Below are positions 36,552-44,708 of a stretch of DNA of 64,000 nt, in pieces. The position numbers and the translations under genes are program-made. The notes beneath the pieces were generated by a model. That model worked only from the letters and a program-made list of their open reading frames with translations. It was not told the origin of the DNA and did not search any database. How positions within the stretch are numbered: position 1 is the first letter of the stretch; each line of letters begins with the position of its first letter. This stretch comes from Acinetobacter sp. N54.MGS-139 (GTDB taxonomy: Bacteria; Pseudomonadota; Gammaproteobacteria; Burkholderiales; Burkholderiaceae_F): positions 57,018 through 121,017 of the forward strand of contig LARN01000015.1 of assembly GCA_000980495.1 (NCBI GenBank), written 5' to 3'.

Positions 36552-36856
36552 ATCAGCTCCTTGCCGATGGTTCGAAGTTTGTTCTAATAATTTGTAAGTT
36601 TTATTTCGAACAATTACATTCTAATTCGGTAGCAAAGAAATTGTCTGACAATTTCGTAGGGGTTTATCTGCTTCGGGTTTTCCCATTGACTTTCCGTGAA
36701 AGAGGTATCTATCTAGTCTTGAAATGAGCGAAAGACAACCACACTCGCACCTCCGACAACGATACTTATAAAAGTTACACATATATTTACCGTATTTACA
36801 AAAAAGCATTTCTGCCGCTTTCTAGGTGGTACGGGGATTAGAAGAAGAGGTACAAC
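36552..36856. promoter_or_regulatory. Divergent control region upstream of the RND efflux operon
   Basis: 305 bp. TTGACT (36686-36691) and CTATCT (36709-36714) with a 17-bp spacer form a plausible promoter for the efflux operon. A perfect 19-bp palindrome lies 31 bp upstream of that -35 (listed separately). No TetR- or MarR-type regulator gene is adjacent. Short frames on the minus strand here have cysteine-rich, unlikely composition. Confidence 0.5.
36637..36655. promoter_or_regulatory. Perfect 19-bp palindrome, candidate repressor operator
   Basis: GAAATTGTC-T-GACAATTTC: 9-bp perfect arms around one central base. Size and symmetry suit a dimeric TetR-family repressor. It sits between the divergent secreted-protein gene and the efflux operon and could control either or both. 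Confidence 0.6.
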
Positions 36857-38032
36857 GTGACAAAAAACTATTTCAGCCGATATTCGATGCTAACTGCCGC
36901 TGTGCTTTGCGGAGTTCTGGCTTTAAGCGGATGCGACAAGGGAAAAGAAGGTCAGGCGGGACGAGGTCCGAGCCCGGTTTCAGTGGTAAAAGTAACGCGG
37001 CATGACGTGCCCGCGGATATGACGTGGGTCGCTAAAACAGAAAGCTCTCGAGCGGTTGAAATCTATAGCCGTGTCAACGGTTTCTTGGATGCCAGAAAAT
37101 ACACCGAAGGCGGTATGGTAAACGCCGGAGATGTGCTTTTCATGATGGATAAAAAGCCCTTTGAGGTTCAGCTCTCCGAAGCTTTGGCTTCTCTGGACTC
37201 AAGTCTCGCTGCCCACGAAGTGGCAAAGAGAAATTTGAACCGTATTCGTCCTCTGGCCAAACTTAAAGCACTGAGCCAGACCGACTTGGACCAAGCCATC
37301 GGTGACTTCCAGACCACTGCCGCAGCTGTGTCCAACGCTAAGGCGCAAGTAGAAAATGCCAAACTCAATCTTTCTTACTGCACGATCACTTCTCCGGTGA
37401 CCGGCTACGCCAGCTCCGCGCTTCAGACAGACGGTACTTACATCAATATGAGCAACTCCCATCTTGCGACGGTCTATACGATGTCGCCGATGTGGGTAAC
37501 GTTCTCCATGTCCGAAAACGAAGAAGCCAAGATCAACCAGGAAGTGAAAGAAGGCATACTTCGCCGTCCGGAAAACCATGACTACGAAGTCCAGTTGGAA
37601 CTTGCCGGCGGCGAGATCTATCCGATTAGCGGACGCGTGACATTTTCGTCCCCGAACTTTAATCCGAGTACCGGAACATTTGAGCTCCGTGCATCTTTTG
37701 AAAACCCGAACAATCAGTTGAGACCTCAGCAGTATGTGCGCGCAATTGTGAAAGGGGCCACTTACGTCAATGCAATCGTCGTTCCTCAGATTGCGGTACA
37801 AGAAGGCAGTAAGGGCCACTTTGTTTGGGTCATCACCAAAGACAATAAAGCTCAGTTCCGTCCGGTCGAAGTCGGCAGCTGGATCGGCAACGACTGGCTG
37901 ATTAAGAACGGCCTGGATGAAGGAGACAAGGTGGTAACCGAAGGCATGATGCTTTTGGCCAGCGAAGCTCCTGTGAAGATTGTCAAAGAAGTGGACCAGA
38001 AATCTTCTGCTGACGACAAGGCTAAGAAGTAA
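36857..38032 (+). CDS. RND efflux periplasmic adaptor lipoprotein (AcrA/MexA family)
   Basis: 391 residues. Lipoprotein signal with lipobox LSGC (C26). Membrane-fusion-protein order: barrel-sandwich strands (RAVEIYSRVNGFLDARKYTEGGMVNAGDVLFMMD), an alpha-hairpin (about 95-150), return lipoyl half (CTITSPVTGYAS), beta-barrel and membrane-proximal domain (VVPQIAVQEGSKGHFVWVI). It bridges the inner-membrane pump and the outer-membrane channel. 12 bp upstream of the pump gene. Confidence 0.95.
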   Translation: MTKNYFSRYSMLTAAVLCGVLALSGCDKGKEGQAGRGPSPVSVVKVTRHDVPADMTWVAKTESSRAVEIYSRVNGFLDARKYTEGGMVNAGDVLFMMDKKPFEVQLSEALASLDSSLAAHEVAKRNLNRIRPLAKLKALSQTDLDQAIGDFQTTAAAVSNAKAQVENAKLNLSYCTITSPVTGYASSALQTDGTYINMSNSHLATVYTMSPMWVTFSMSENEEAKINQEVKEGILRRPENHDYEVQLELAGGEIYPISGRVTFSSPNFNPSTGTFELRASFENPNNQLRPQQYVRAIVKGATYVNAIVVPQIAVQEGSKGHFVWVITKDNKAQFRPVEVGSWIGNDWLIKNGLDEGDKVVTEGMMLLASEAPVKIVKEVDQKSSADDKAKK

Positions 38033-38044
38033 TAGGGGGCCCGT

Positions 38045-41000
38045 ATGTTCTCGAACTTCTTTATTAAGCGACCGATTTTCGCCATCGTTGTTTCGTTGGT
38101 GATTGTGATCTCCGGTCTGATTTCTATGTTCCAGCTGCCGATTGAGCAGTATCCGAACATGGCGCCGGTGCAGATTATGGTCACAGCTACTTATCCGGGC
38201 GCAGATGCCAAGACAGTTGCTGAAACGGTGGCTGCTCCGATTGAAACACAGGTCAACGGTGTCGATAACATGATTTATATGACGAGCTCCTCGTCATCGA
38301 CCGGCACCATGATGCTGACTGTCTTCTTCGATATCGGTACCGATCCGGATATTGCGCAGGTGCAGGTGCAAAACCGTGTCAATATCGCACAGCCGTACCT
38401 GCCGAACGAAGTCATTCAAAACGGCCTTCAGATTGAAAAACGATCTTCATCTATTCTGATGCTGATCGGTATTTACGGTACAGGCGACCGTTATACCCGC
38501 GATTACATTAATAACTACGCCAACGTTTACGTCCTTGACGCGATTAAGCGTGTGAAGGGCGCCGGTCAATCTGCCGTAATGGGCAACGCCAATCAGGCAA
38601 TGCGTATTTGGCTGAACCCGGACCGCATGGCTTCTCTGGGTATTACAACCTCCGATATTAATAACGCTGTCGCAAATCAGAATAAGCGATTTGCAGCAGG
38701 CAACATCGGCGCGGCACCGTCGGTTCCCGGAACAATTCAAACCTTCCCGGTTCTTGCTCCGTCTCCATCGGTGGATCCGAAGGGATATGAAAACATCATC
38801 ATTCGTTCAAATCAGGATCAAAGTGCCATTGTTCGTTTGAAGGACGTTGCAAGTGTCGAACTCGGTTCTCAGAGCTACGATGTGTCGTCCAATATGAACG
38901 GTATGCCGACAAGCTACATTGCGGTTTATCAGCAGGCCGGTGCGAATGCTCTGGATGTGGCGACGAATGTTAGAAAGACATTGGAACAGCTCAAGGCAAA
39001 TTTCCCGGAAGGCTTGGATTACAAAGTCGCTATTGATACGACCGAGTTCGTCCGTATTTCTATCGATGAAGTGATTAAGACGCTGTTTGAAGCTGTGCTT
39101 CTTGTGATCGGTGTGATCTACATTTTCTTGCAGAGCTTCAAGTCGACGGCGATTGCTTGTACAGCCATTGTGGTTGCCTTGACGGGTACCTTCGTCGGTA
39201 TGCTGGCCCTAGGCTTCACCATTAACTTGCTGACCTTATTCGGCTTGGTCCTGGCGATCGGCTTGGTGGTGGACGATGCAATTGTGGTTGTGGAAAACGT
39301 CGAGCGAAACATGTCCGAAAAAGCCATGAACCCGGTCGACGCGACGATTTTGGCTATGTCCGAAGTGTCAGGCCCGATTATCGCTACCGTGCTGGTGCTG
39401 GCGAGTGTGTTCGTTCCGGCAGCTTTCATGGGCGGAACAACCGGTATGCTCTACAAGCAGTTCGCCATCACGATTGCAATTTCCGTGGCCATTTCCGGCT
39501 TCGTCGCCTTGACACTGACCCCGGCACTGTGCGCGGCTTGGCTGTCGCATGAAGAACCGAAGACACACGGATTCTTCTTCCGCTTCAATCAGATGTTCGG
39601 ACGTCTGACAGTGAAGTACGGCGAATGGACTCGTGCCTTGTTCCGCAGAACACTGCTCGTCATCATTCTGTTTGCCGGTATGGGCGTTGCGATTTTCCAG
39701 ATGTTCCGCGTGCTCCCGACCGGCTTTGTGCCGAGTGAGGACCAGGGTTACGTTCTGGCGGCCATCATGCTTCCTTCCTCTGCGAGCCTGCAGAGATCTA
39801 CAGAAGCGATGGACACCATCGAAAAAGCTCTGGATCCGGTCAAGGGCATTATGACGAAGAACTCCATCGGCGGCTTCTCCCTGCTTGACGGCGGTATGAA
39901 GACCAATGCCGGTACGTTCTTCATGACCTTAGATCCTTTTGAAGAGCGCTATAAGAATTCGGAAACTGCAAAAGAGATGAGTGCGGATGCGATTATGCAG
40001 CAGATGCAATACCGCGGCATGGCTTCTCAGATGCAAGCTTTGGTGGTTCCGATTAACCCGCCGGCGATTCCGGGCTTAGGTACCACAGGCGGTTTTGAAT
40101 TCTGGATTCAGGACACCGGAAGCGGCACACCTCAGCAGTTGGGCGATGTCTTGAACAACTTCCTGCAGAAGGCCCGTCAGCGTCCGGAACTGACAGGACT
40201 CACGAGCACTTATAACGCCAACAATCAGCAGCTCAAGATTAACTTTGACCGAGATAAGGCTCAATTATTAGGCTTAAGCACAGCAGATGTGTTTAATACA
40301 CTGCAAAGCCAGTTTGGTTCAGCGATTTCCAGTCAGTTCAGCCAGTTCTCCCGTGTTTGGTTCGTGATCATGCAGTCCGAGCCGAAATATCGTGCAAAAC
40401 CGGAAGACATTGACAAACTGTATGTCCGCAACACGGACGGCGAAATGATTCCGTTAAGTTCCGTTATTACGACGGAATATACCAACGGTGCAACTTCGCT
40501 GCCGCACTACAACGGCTTCCCCGCTGCACAGGTGATCGGCAATGCCGCTCCGGGCTACTCTTCCGGTCAGGGCATGAAGGCCTTGGAAGAAGTCGCAGCC
40601 GAAGTGTTGCCTCCGGGTTACACCTACGGATGGACCGGTATCAGCTACGAACAGCAAAGTTCGGGATCTTCTTCCGCAATTGTGTTCGGTTTCGGTCTGC
40701 TGCTGGTGTTCCTAGTGCTGGCTGCACAGTATGAAAGCTGGGCACTTCCGGGTTCCGTGATTCTGGCGGTTCCGTTCGGCGTGATCGGAGCTTTGCTGGC
40801 AACCTGGGCCCGCGGCCTGGAAAACGACGTTTACTTCCAGATCGGTATGCTGGTGATGATCGGTTTGGCGGCAAAGAACGCGATTTTGATTGTGGAATTT
40901 GCGGTTGAACTTCGTCACAAAGGTATGGACTTGGTGCGAGCCGCTATCGATGCCGGCGAACTTCGTTTCCGTCCGATTATCATGACGTCTCTGGCGTTCA

Positions 41001-41569
41001 TCGGCGGTACTTTCCCGCTGGCTATTGCGACCGGCGCCGGCGCGGCCTCCCGTCATTCTCTGGGTACCGGTATTGTGGGCGGCATGATCGGTGTGTCTAC
41101 GCTGGCTCTTCTGTTCGTGCCGATCTTCTACGTCTGGTTTGAAGGCTGGGCCGAACGCTCCGGTGCTAAGAGCGCTTTGAAACTCGCAGCCAAGCTCTCT
41201 TCCAGAAATATTCCGATTACCGACAAGCTTCGTTCCGCTATTCTCCGCGGACCGGGTACTGTTTATGATCCGAATGCAACCGTAAAAGTTTCTCCGACCG
41301 GCGAACTTACGATTACCAACTCTCCGGGATTTAACCCCGAAGGCTTGGAAAACCAGGATATCGGTATCGGTGACTTGACACCGCAGGAACAGCAGGCGAA
41401 TGTGAAATCCGCTGACGAGCTGACCGATCTTGAAAGAGATAAGAGCATTAAGAGCGACAAGACAGAAATTACGAAAGTTGAGCTTGCCGCCAATGAAGCC
41501 TCCCAAAAGGCAGCTGATGCTTCTCAAAAAGCTGCGGATGCCGATAAGAACAAAGGAGAAGGCAAATGA
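38045..41569 (+). CDS. RND multidrug efflux pump (AcrB/MexB family) with C-terminal extension
   Basis: 1174 residues. Proton-driven trimeric pump: N-terminal MFSNFFIKRPIFAIVVS, PIEQYPNMAPVQI, the proton-relay helix GLVLAIGLVVDDAIVVVENVERN with its paired aspartates, and GMLVMIGLAAKNAILIVEFA in helix 10. The last membrane helix ends near residue 1038, where AcrB-type proteins normally stop within about 15 residues. Here about 135 hydrophilic residues follow, rich in charged residues, ending with an Ala/Lys/Asp heptad-like repeat (ASQKAADASQKAADADKNK). Substrates are unknown; HAE-1 type, so probably hydrophobic drugs or bile salts. Confidence 0.95.
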   Translation: MFSNFFIKRPIFAIVVSLVIVISGLISMFQLPIEQYPNMAPVQIMVTATYPGADAKTVAETVAAPIETQVNGVDNMIYMTSSSSSTGTMMLTVFFDIGTDPDIAQVQVQNRVNIAQPYLPNEVIQNGLQIEKRSSSILMLIGIYGTGDRYTRDYINNYANVYVLDAIKRVKGAGQSAVMGNANQAMRIWLNPDRMASLGITTSDINNAVANQNKRFAAGNIGAAPSVPGTIQTFPVLAPSPSVDPKGYENIIIRSNQDQSAIVRLKDVASVELGSQSYDVSSNMNGMPTSYIAVYQQAGANALDVATNVRKTLEQLKANFPEGLDYKVAIDTTEFVRISIDEVIKTLFEAVLLVIGVIYIFLQSFKSTAIACTAIVVALTGTFVGMLALGFTINLLTLFGLVLAIGLVVDDAIVVVENVERNMSEKAMNPVDATILAMSEVSGPIIATVLVLASVFVPAAFMGGTTGMLYKQFAITIAISVAISGFVALTLTPALCAAWLSHEEPKTHGFFFRFNQMFGRLTVKYGEWTRALFRRTLLVIILFAGMGVAIFQMFRVLPTGFVPSEDQGYVLAAIMLPSSASLQRSTEAMDTIEKALDPVKGIMTKNSIGGFSLLDGGMKTNAGTFFMTLDPFEERYKNSETAKEMSADAIMQQMQYRGMASQMQALVVPINPPAIPGLGTTGGFEFWIQDTGSGTPQQLGDVLNNFLQKARQRPELTGLTSTYNANNQQLKINFDRDKAQLLGLSTADVFNTLQSQFGSAISSQFSQFSRVWFVIMQSEPKYRAKPEDIDKLYVRNTDGEMIPLSSVITTEYTNGATSLPHYNGFPAAQVIGNAAPGYSSGQGMKALEEVAAEVLPPGYTYGWTGISYEQQSSGSSSAIVFGFGLLLVFLVLAAQYESWALPGSVILAVPFGVIGALLATWARGLENDVYFQIGMLVMIGLAAKNAILIVEFAVELRHKGMDLVRAAIDAGELRFRPIIMTSLAFIGGTFPLAIATGAGAASRHSLGTGIVGGMIGVSTLALLFVPIFYVWFEGWAERSGAKSALKLAAKLSSRNIPITDKLRSAILRGPGTVYDPNATVKVSPTGELTITNSPGFNPEGLENQDIGIGDLTPQEQQANVKSADELTDLERDKSIKSDKTEITKVELAANEASQKAADASQKAADADKNKGEGK

Positions 41570-43113
41570 TGAATCGACGCACATTTCTAGCAGCGGCGGT
41601 TAGCGCCGCAATGCTGACGGGCTGCGCGGTCGGTCCCGACTATAACCGTCCTTATGTTCCGGTTCCAAAGGACTACCGACACGTTCGCGGTGAAGAGACG
41701 GATGTCAATCTTTTGAAGGCGAGATGGTGGACTGAGTATCACGATCCCAACCTTGACTTCTTCGTCTCTAAAGCGATTGCCAATAACCGCACGCTTCAAC
41801 AGACGATGGCCAACGTTGAGAGGGCCGCAGCGGCTCTGACAACGGCCCGAGCCAATCTCTTCCCGCAGCTTAATTACTCAGGCGACCTTGGAAAATCGAA
41901 GGCCAGCCTGAATACTCCGACCGGGGCTGCAATGGGAGACAAGCCGATCAAGAGCTACGAAGTCCTCGCAACAGCTTCTTGGGAAATTGACTTGTGGGGC
42001 AAGATCAGACGTCAGACCGAGTCTGCTCAGGCCAGCTTGAGAGCGACGGAAGCGGCTCATCGGGCAGCGATTTCTTCTGTTATCGGTTCAGTGATCAGTA
42101 CTTATCTTTCGATCCTGATGACCGAAGAGCAGTACAAGATTGCTGAGGAGACTGCGGAGAGCTATCACAAGACTTACCAGCTGTTCCTCTTGAGATTTAA
42201 CCACGGCAACGTTTCAGAGATGGAAGTTGCTCAGGCTTGGTCGCAATGGGAAAGCGCGATGGTCCAGATCCCGCAGATTCGCCAGAACCGCACGGAGCTG
42301 AAGAATTCGCTTTCCATTCTGACGGGTGTTCCGGTTGAGGACTTTCCGAAACCCAAAGCATTGGATGAACTGGACGTACCGGATGTTGTTGCCGGGATTC
42401 CGAGTCAGTTACTGGAAGAACGTCCCGACGTGATTCAGGCAGAAGAGCAGCTTAAAGCTGCCAACGCCGATATTGGTGCGGCTAAAGCACTTTACTTCCC
42501 GTCGATCTCTTTGTCCGGGGGCCTCGGCTTTTCCAGTGACCAGCTGAGAGAGTTGTTCAAGGGTCCGTCTAAAGTTTGGCAGTACGCCGGCAATATCAGC
42601 GGACCGATCTTCCATTGGGGCGCAGTAACCGCCGGCGTCCGCAGCGCGGAAGCCCAGCAGAAGGCATTGTTGGCAGCTTATCAGTTAGCAGTCTCAACAG
42701 CCTTTGCCGATGTGGATAACGCTTTGAGTCGCCGCCAGAACGTGATTGAAGAACTTCGCAGCAAGCGGAGTCTGGTCATGAGCTTGGAAGATTATTCTCG
42801 TTTGGCTAACGCTCAGTATCAGGGCGGCTACACGGGCTACTTCACGGTTTTGCAGGCCGAGCAGTCTCTGCTGCCGCAGCAGATTTCGCTAGCCGAAGTG
42901 AAGTCTCGCGCTTTGAACTCGGTTGCTCAGATCTATCAGGCTTTGGGCGGTGGCTGGATCGACCAGGCTTTGATTGAAGAACAGCAGGCCATTCGAGAAA
43001 TCGAAGAAGCGGAAAAGCTCAAAAAACAATCTCCGGCTGCAAACCAAGCTGAGCCTGCGCCAAAACCCGTTGACGGCGAACCTGTGAAACTTGATACGGC
43101 GAAACAGCAATAG
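41566..43113 (+). CDS. Outer-membrane efflux lipoprotein (OprM/NodT family)
   Basis: 515 residues. The start overlaps the pump stop (ATGATG at 41566; TGA at 41567-41569), so translation is coupled. Lipobox LTGC (C20) and AVGPDYNRP are the NodT-type N-terminus. Two repeats of helical hairpin plus beta strands (YEVLATASWEIDLWGKIRRQTESAQ; QAEEQLKAANADIGAAKALYFPSISLSGGLG) build the TolC-like channel. A 60-residue charged C-terminal tail (EEAEKLKKQSPAANQ ...) is longer than usual. Completes the tripartite pump. Confidence 0.95.
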   Translation: MMNRRTFLAAAVSAAMLTGCAVGPDYNRPYVPVPKDYRHVRGEETDVNLLKARWWTEYHDPNLDFFVSKAIANNRTLQQTMANVERAAAALTTARANLFPQLNYSGDLGKSKASLNTPTGAAMGDKPIKSYEVLATASWEIDLWGKIRRQTESAQASLRATEAAHRAAISSVIGSVISTYLSILMTEEQYKIAEETAESYHKTYQLFLLRFNHGNVSEMEVAQAWSQWESAMVQIPQIRQNRTELKNSLSILTGVPVEDFPKPKALDELDVPDVVAGIPSQLLEERPDVIQAEEQLKAANADIGAAKALYFPSISLSGGLGFSSDQLRELFKGPSKVWQYAGNISGPIFHWGAVTAGVRSAEAQQKALLAAYQLAVSTAFADVDNALSRRQNVIEELRSKRSLVMSLEDYSRLANAQYQGGYTGYFTVLQAEQSLLPQQISLAEVKSRALNSVAQIYQALGGGWIDQALIEEQQAIREIEEAEKLKKQSPAANQAEPAPKPVDGEPVKLDTAKQQ

Positions 43114-43135
43114 TTGAAGCATTAGAAAACAGAGA

Positions 43136-43166
43136 CGGCGAGTGCGATTTTGACTCGCCGTTTTTT
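43136..43166 (+). terminator. Terminator of the efflux operon
   Basis: 8-bp perfect stem (CGGCGAGT/ACTCGCCG) with a 9-nt loop, followed by TTTTTT. About 20 bp past the last stop codon. Confidence 0.9.
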
Positions 43167-43182
43167 ACGCCTGAAAAAGGCG

Positions 43183-43212
43183 AAAAAAAATCCGACGCCG
43201 CGCGGCGCCGGA
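43183..43212 (-). terminator. Minus-strand terminator-like hairpin
   Basis: 10-bp arms (TCCGGCGCCG/CGGCGTCGGA, one mismatch) followed on the minus strand by eight T. It would stop transcripts coming from the right, for example from the orphan antitoxin-like gene 345 bp away. A small GCCT/AGGC hairpin lies between it and the previous terminator. Confidence 0.7.
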
Positions 43213-43556
43213 TAAGCAAATGAGTTTTAAATGAAGGAGCTCTGCCGTGACATAGGAGGAAAACACGGTGGCTACAACTTCATCTCATGCAACACCAAAA
43301 TCTTTCATCCCCTTCAAATGAAAGACTGTGAAGACCCAAATCGATGTCTTCAGGGCGGTAATCTACACGCATTGCTCAAGTAATACAGTCAGAAATTGTG
43401 TTAGTTGTGAAGTTTTGTGTCGATGAGACCCCCTTGAAAGAAAATGAAAACTTTTGCGCAATATCGAAGCACTTTGAGCTTCTTGCTCCGGGAAGTTAAA
43501 TCAAGTTCAGCTTGGGATGATTGAACTCGATTCAAGGAGTTTATGGGGTTTTCTGC
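43213..43556. other. Decayed region with an isolated gene start
   Basis: 344 bp between the efflux operon and the antitoxin-like gene. It contains a textbook AGGAGG site at 43254-43259 and a GTG 8 nt later (43268), but the frame closes after 17 codons (VATTSSHATPKSFIPFK). Nothing else is recognisable. This looks like the 5' end of a gene whose body has been deleted. Confidence 0.4.
43268..43321 (+). pseudogene. 17-codon remnant with strong ribosome site
   Basis: GTG start with AGGAGG at ideal spacing, encoding VATTSSHATPKSFIPFK then TGA. It could be the surviving start of a transporter or enzyme gene lost by deletion, or a leader peptide. Too short to assign. Confidence 0.3.
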
Positions 43557-43865
43557 CTATGAGATTGCACCAGTGCAGTCAGTTGGGAAAAGCCCCAGCT
43601 GAGAATTTAGTGCTTCAGCAATGCAAATTAGCGTTTGAAGGGTAGGCTTTCGGTCTTCCCCGAACGTTTGTTCAACATTCTTTAGGTTGCCACCCGACCC
43701 TTGCATCGCTCTAACCGGCTTTGATCTAAGGACTGATTCGACAGCACTGACGATATGGTCAGTGTCTCTCGAAGAAAAGGCTTCATTCAGAAACAGAAGG
43801 ACGTCTTCCTTCGTTTCTAAGTACTCAGCGGCATCAAAGTTTTTTAGGTTTTGGTAATTAATCAT
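43557..43865 (-). CDS. HigA-like (HI1420-type) addiction-module antitoxin homologue, apparently orphan
   Basis: 102 residues. The N-terminal half (NFDAAEYLETKEDVLLFLNEAF, VSAVESVLRSK) follows the pattern of the HI1420/DNA-binding antitoxin family (x-FDxAEYLxxxEDixxYLxEA ... ALxxixRxK). The C-terminal half keeps FGEDRKPTLQTLICIAEALNSQLGL, the end of the helix-turn-helix, but the preceding recognition segment (AMQGSGGNLKNVEQ) is unusual. In this family the toxin gene normally precedes; here the upstream frame is only about 27 codons, ends in a TGA overlapping this ATG, and has no toxin signature. Probably a solitary, possibly decaying antitoxin. Confidence 0.55.
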   Translation of the reverse strand: MINYQNLKNFDAAEYLETKEDVLLFLNEAFSSRDTDHIVSAVESVLRSKPVRAMQGSGGNLKNVEQTFGEDRKPTLQTLICIAEALNSQLGLFPTDCTGAIS

Positions 43866-44006
43866 TGTTCGGGTTTTGATCTCTGCAATTTTTTGATAAC
43901 GTCGGATGGAACGACCATGTTTCTTTCAGAAACGGAATAAGTTTTCTAAGTCAGGAATCTTCCTCCCCGGGTGCTTTAGAAGCCATACAGGAGCGTTTGG
44001 AAGATG

Positions 44007-44270
44007 CTATTCTCCCAGTATTTGAATCAAGCTGCCGCTCTTCGTTAATGACTCTGCCGCCCAAAGAGGAATGCGAAGTGCAATACCTAAACCTTCAACT
44101 GCAGCACTGATCATTGCTTCATCAGAATTAATTCTGATCTGAGGTTCCACAGTAATGGTGATACTTTGAAGAGGTCCTTGCAAAAGAACTTTCTCGCTCT
44201 TCGAATGGATTAGAGGCAGTTTTTCTAACTGAGCAGGAACCGTGATTCTTTCTCTAAACGTTTCTTTGCA
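44007..44270 (-). pseudogene. LysR-type regulator, C-terminal fragment
   Basis: About 87 codons without a start codon. Translation from 44267 down to the TAG at 44007-44009 includes LEKLPLIHSKSEK, INSDEAMISAAVEGLGIAL, IPLWAAESL and SGSLIQILGE, which is the end of a LysR effector-binding domain (the SDEAM(I/L)SAAxEGLGIA(L/M)LP segment is diagnostic). The DNA-binding and dimerisation parts (about 200 residues) are missing. The fragment begins where the DcuC-like fragment on the other strand begins. Confidence 0.8.
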
Positions 44271-44699
44271 GGTATGGGCAACGGATACGGAGAAGTCTTA
44301 GGCATCATTATCGCAGCAGGTGTTTTTGCCGCCGGCTTGAAGGCATCCGGTCTCATTGCCGTCTTCATTGAAGTGCTTCGCGGATCAAACGAAATTGCTC
44401 GCTGGGGCGGGTCTCTTGGACCATTTGTGATGGGTGTCATCACCGGGTCGGGAGATGCTGCTGCATTTGCTTTTAACGAAGCGGTTACGCCGCATGCCCC
44501 GAGTTTCGGTATGGCTGTTCCGACGCTGGGAACTATGGCTGCTTTGGCCGGGGCGCTTGGCCGAATGATGAGTCCGATTTCAGGTGTTGCCATCGTGATT
44601 TGCGGCCTTGCTGGAGTCAGCAATCCGATCGAACTGACGAAACGTCTGGCAATTCCGATGATTATTGCCGTCATCTTTGTTGCATTAGCTATGGTTTAG
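44259..44699 (+). pseudogene. DcuC-like dicarboxylate transporter, C-terminal fragment
   Basis: An ATG-started frame at 44274 gives 141 residues, but homology-like sequence already begins at about 44262 (FFAGMGNGYGEV). The remainder is the C-terminal third of a DcuC-family inner-membrane transporter: IIIAAGVFAAGLKASG, GSGDAAAFAFNEAV, ALGRMMSPISGVAIVICGLAGVSNPIELTKR, and a last helix. A full DcuC-like protein has about 450 residues, so the first two thirds are gone. It ends 9 bp before the AbgA-like amidohydrolase gene, so the intact operon probably imported a substrate for that hydrolase. Confidence 0.75.
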
Positions 44700-44708
44700 G
44701 AGAACATC

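Noticed and set aside
40712-41584. 290-codon minus-strand frame inside the RND pump gene
   Set aside because: Antisense shadow, composition rich in His/Arg/Asn, no start signal.
43136-43212. CRISPR-like or satellite repeat cluster
   Set aside because: The inverted repeats differ in sequence; they are two terminators and a small hairpin between them.
43557-44699. Complete toxin-antitoxin or phage-defence island
   Set aside because: Only fragments and one antitoxin-like gene are seen; no toxin, nuclease or integrase.
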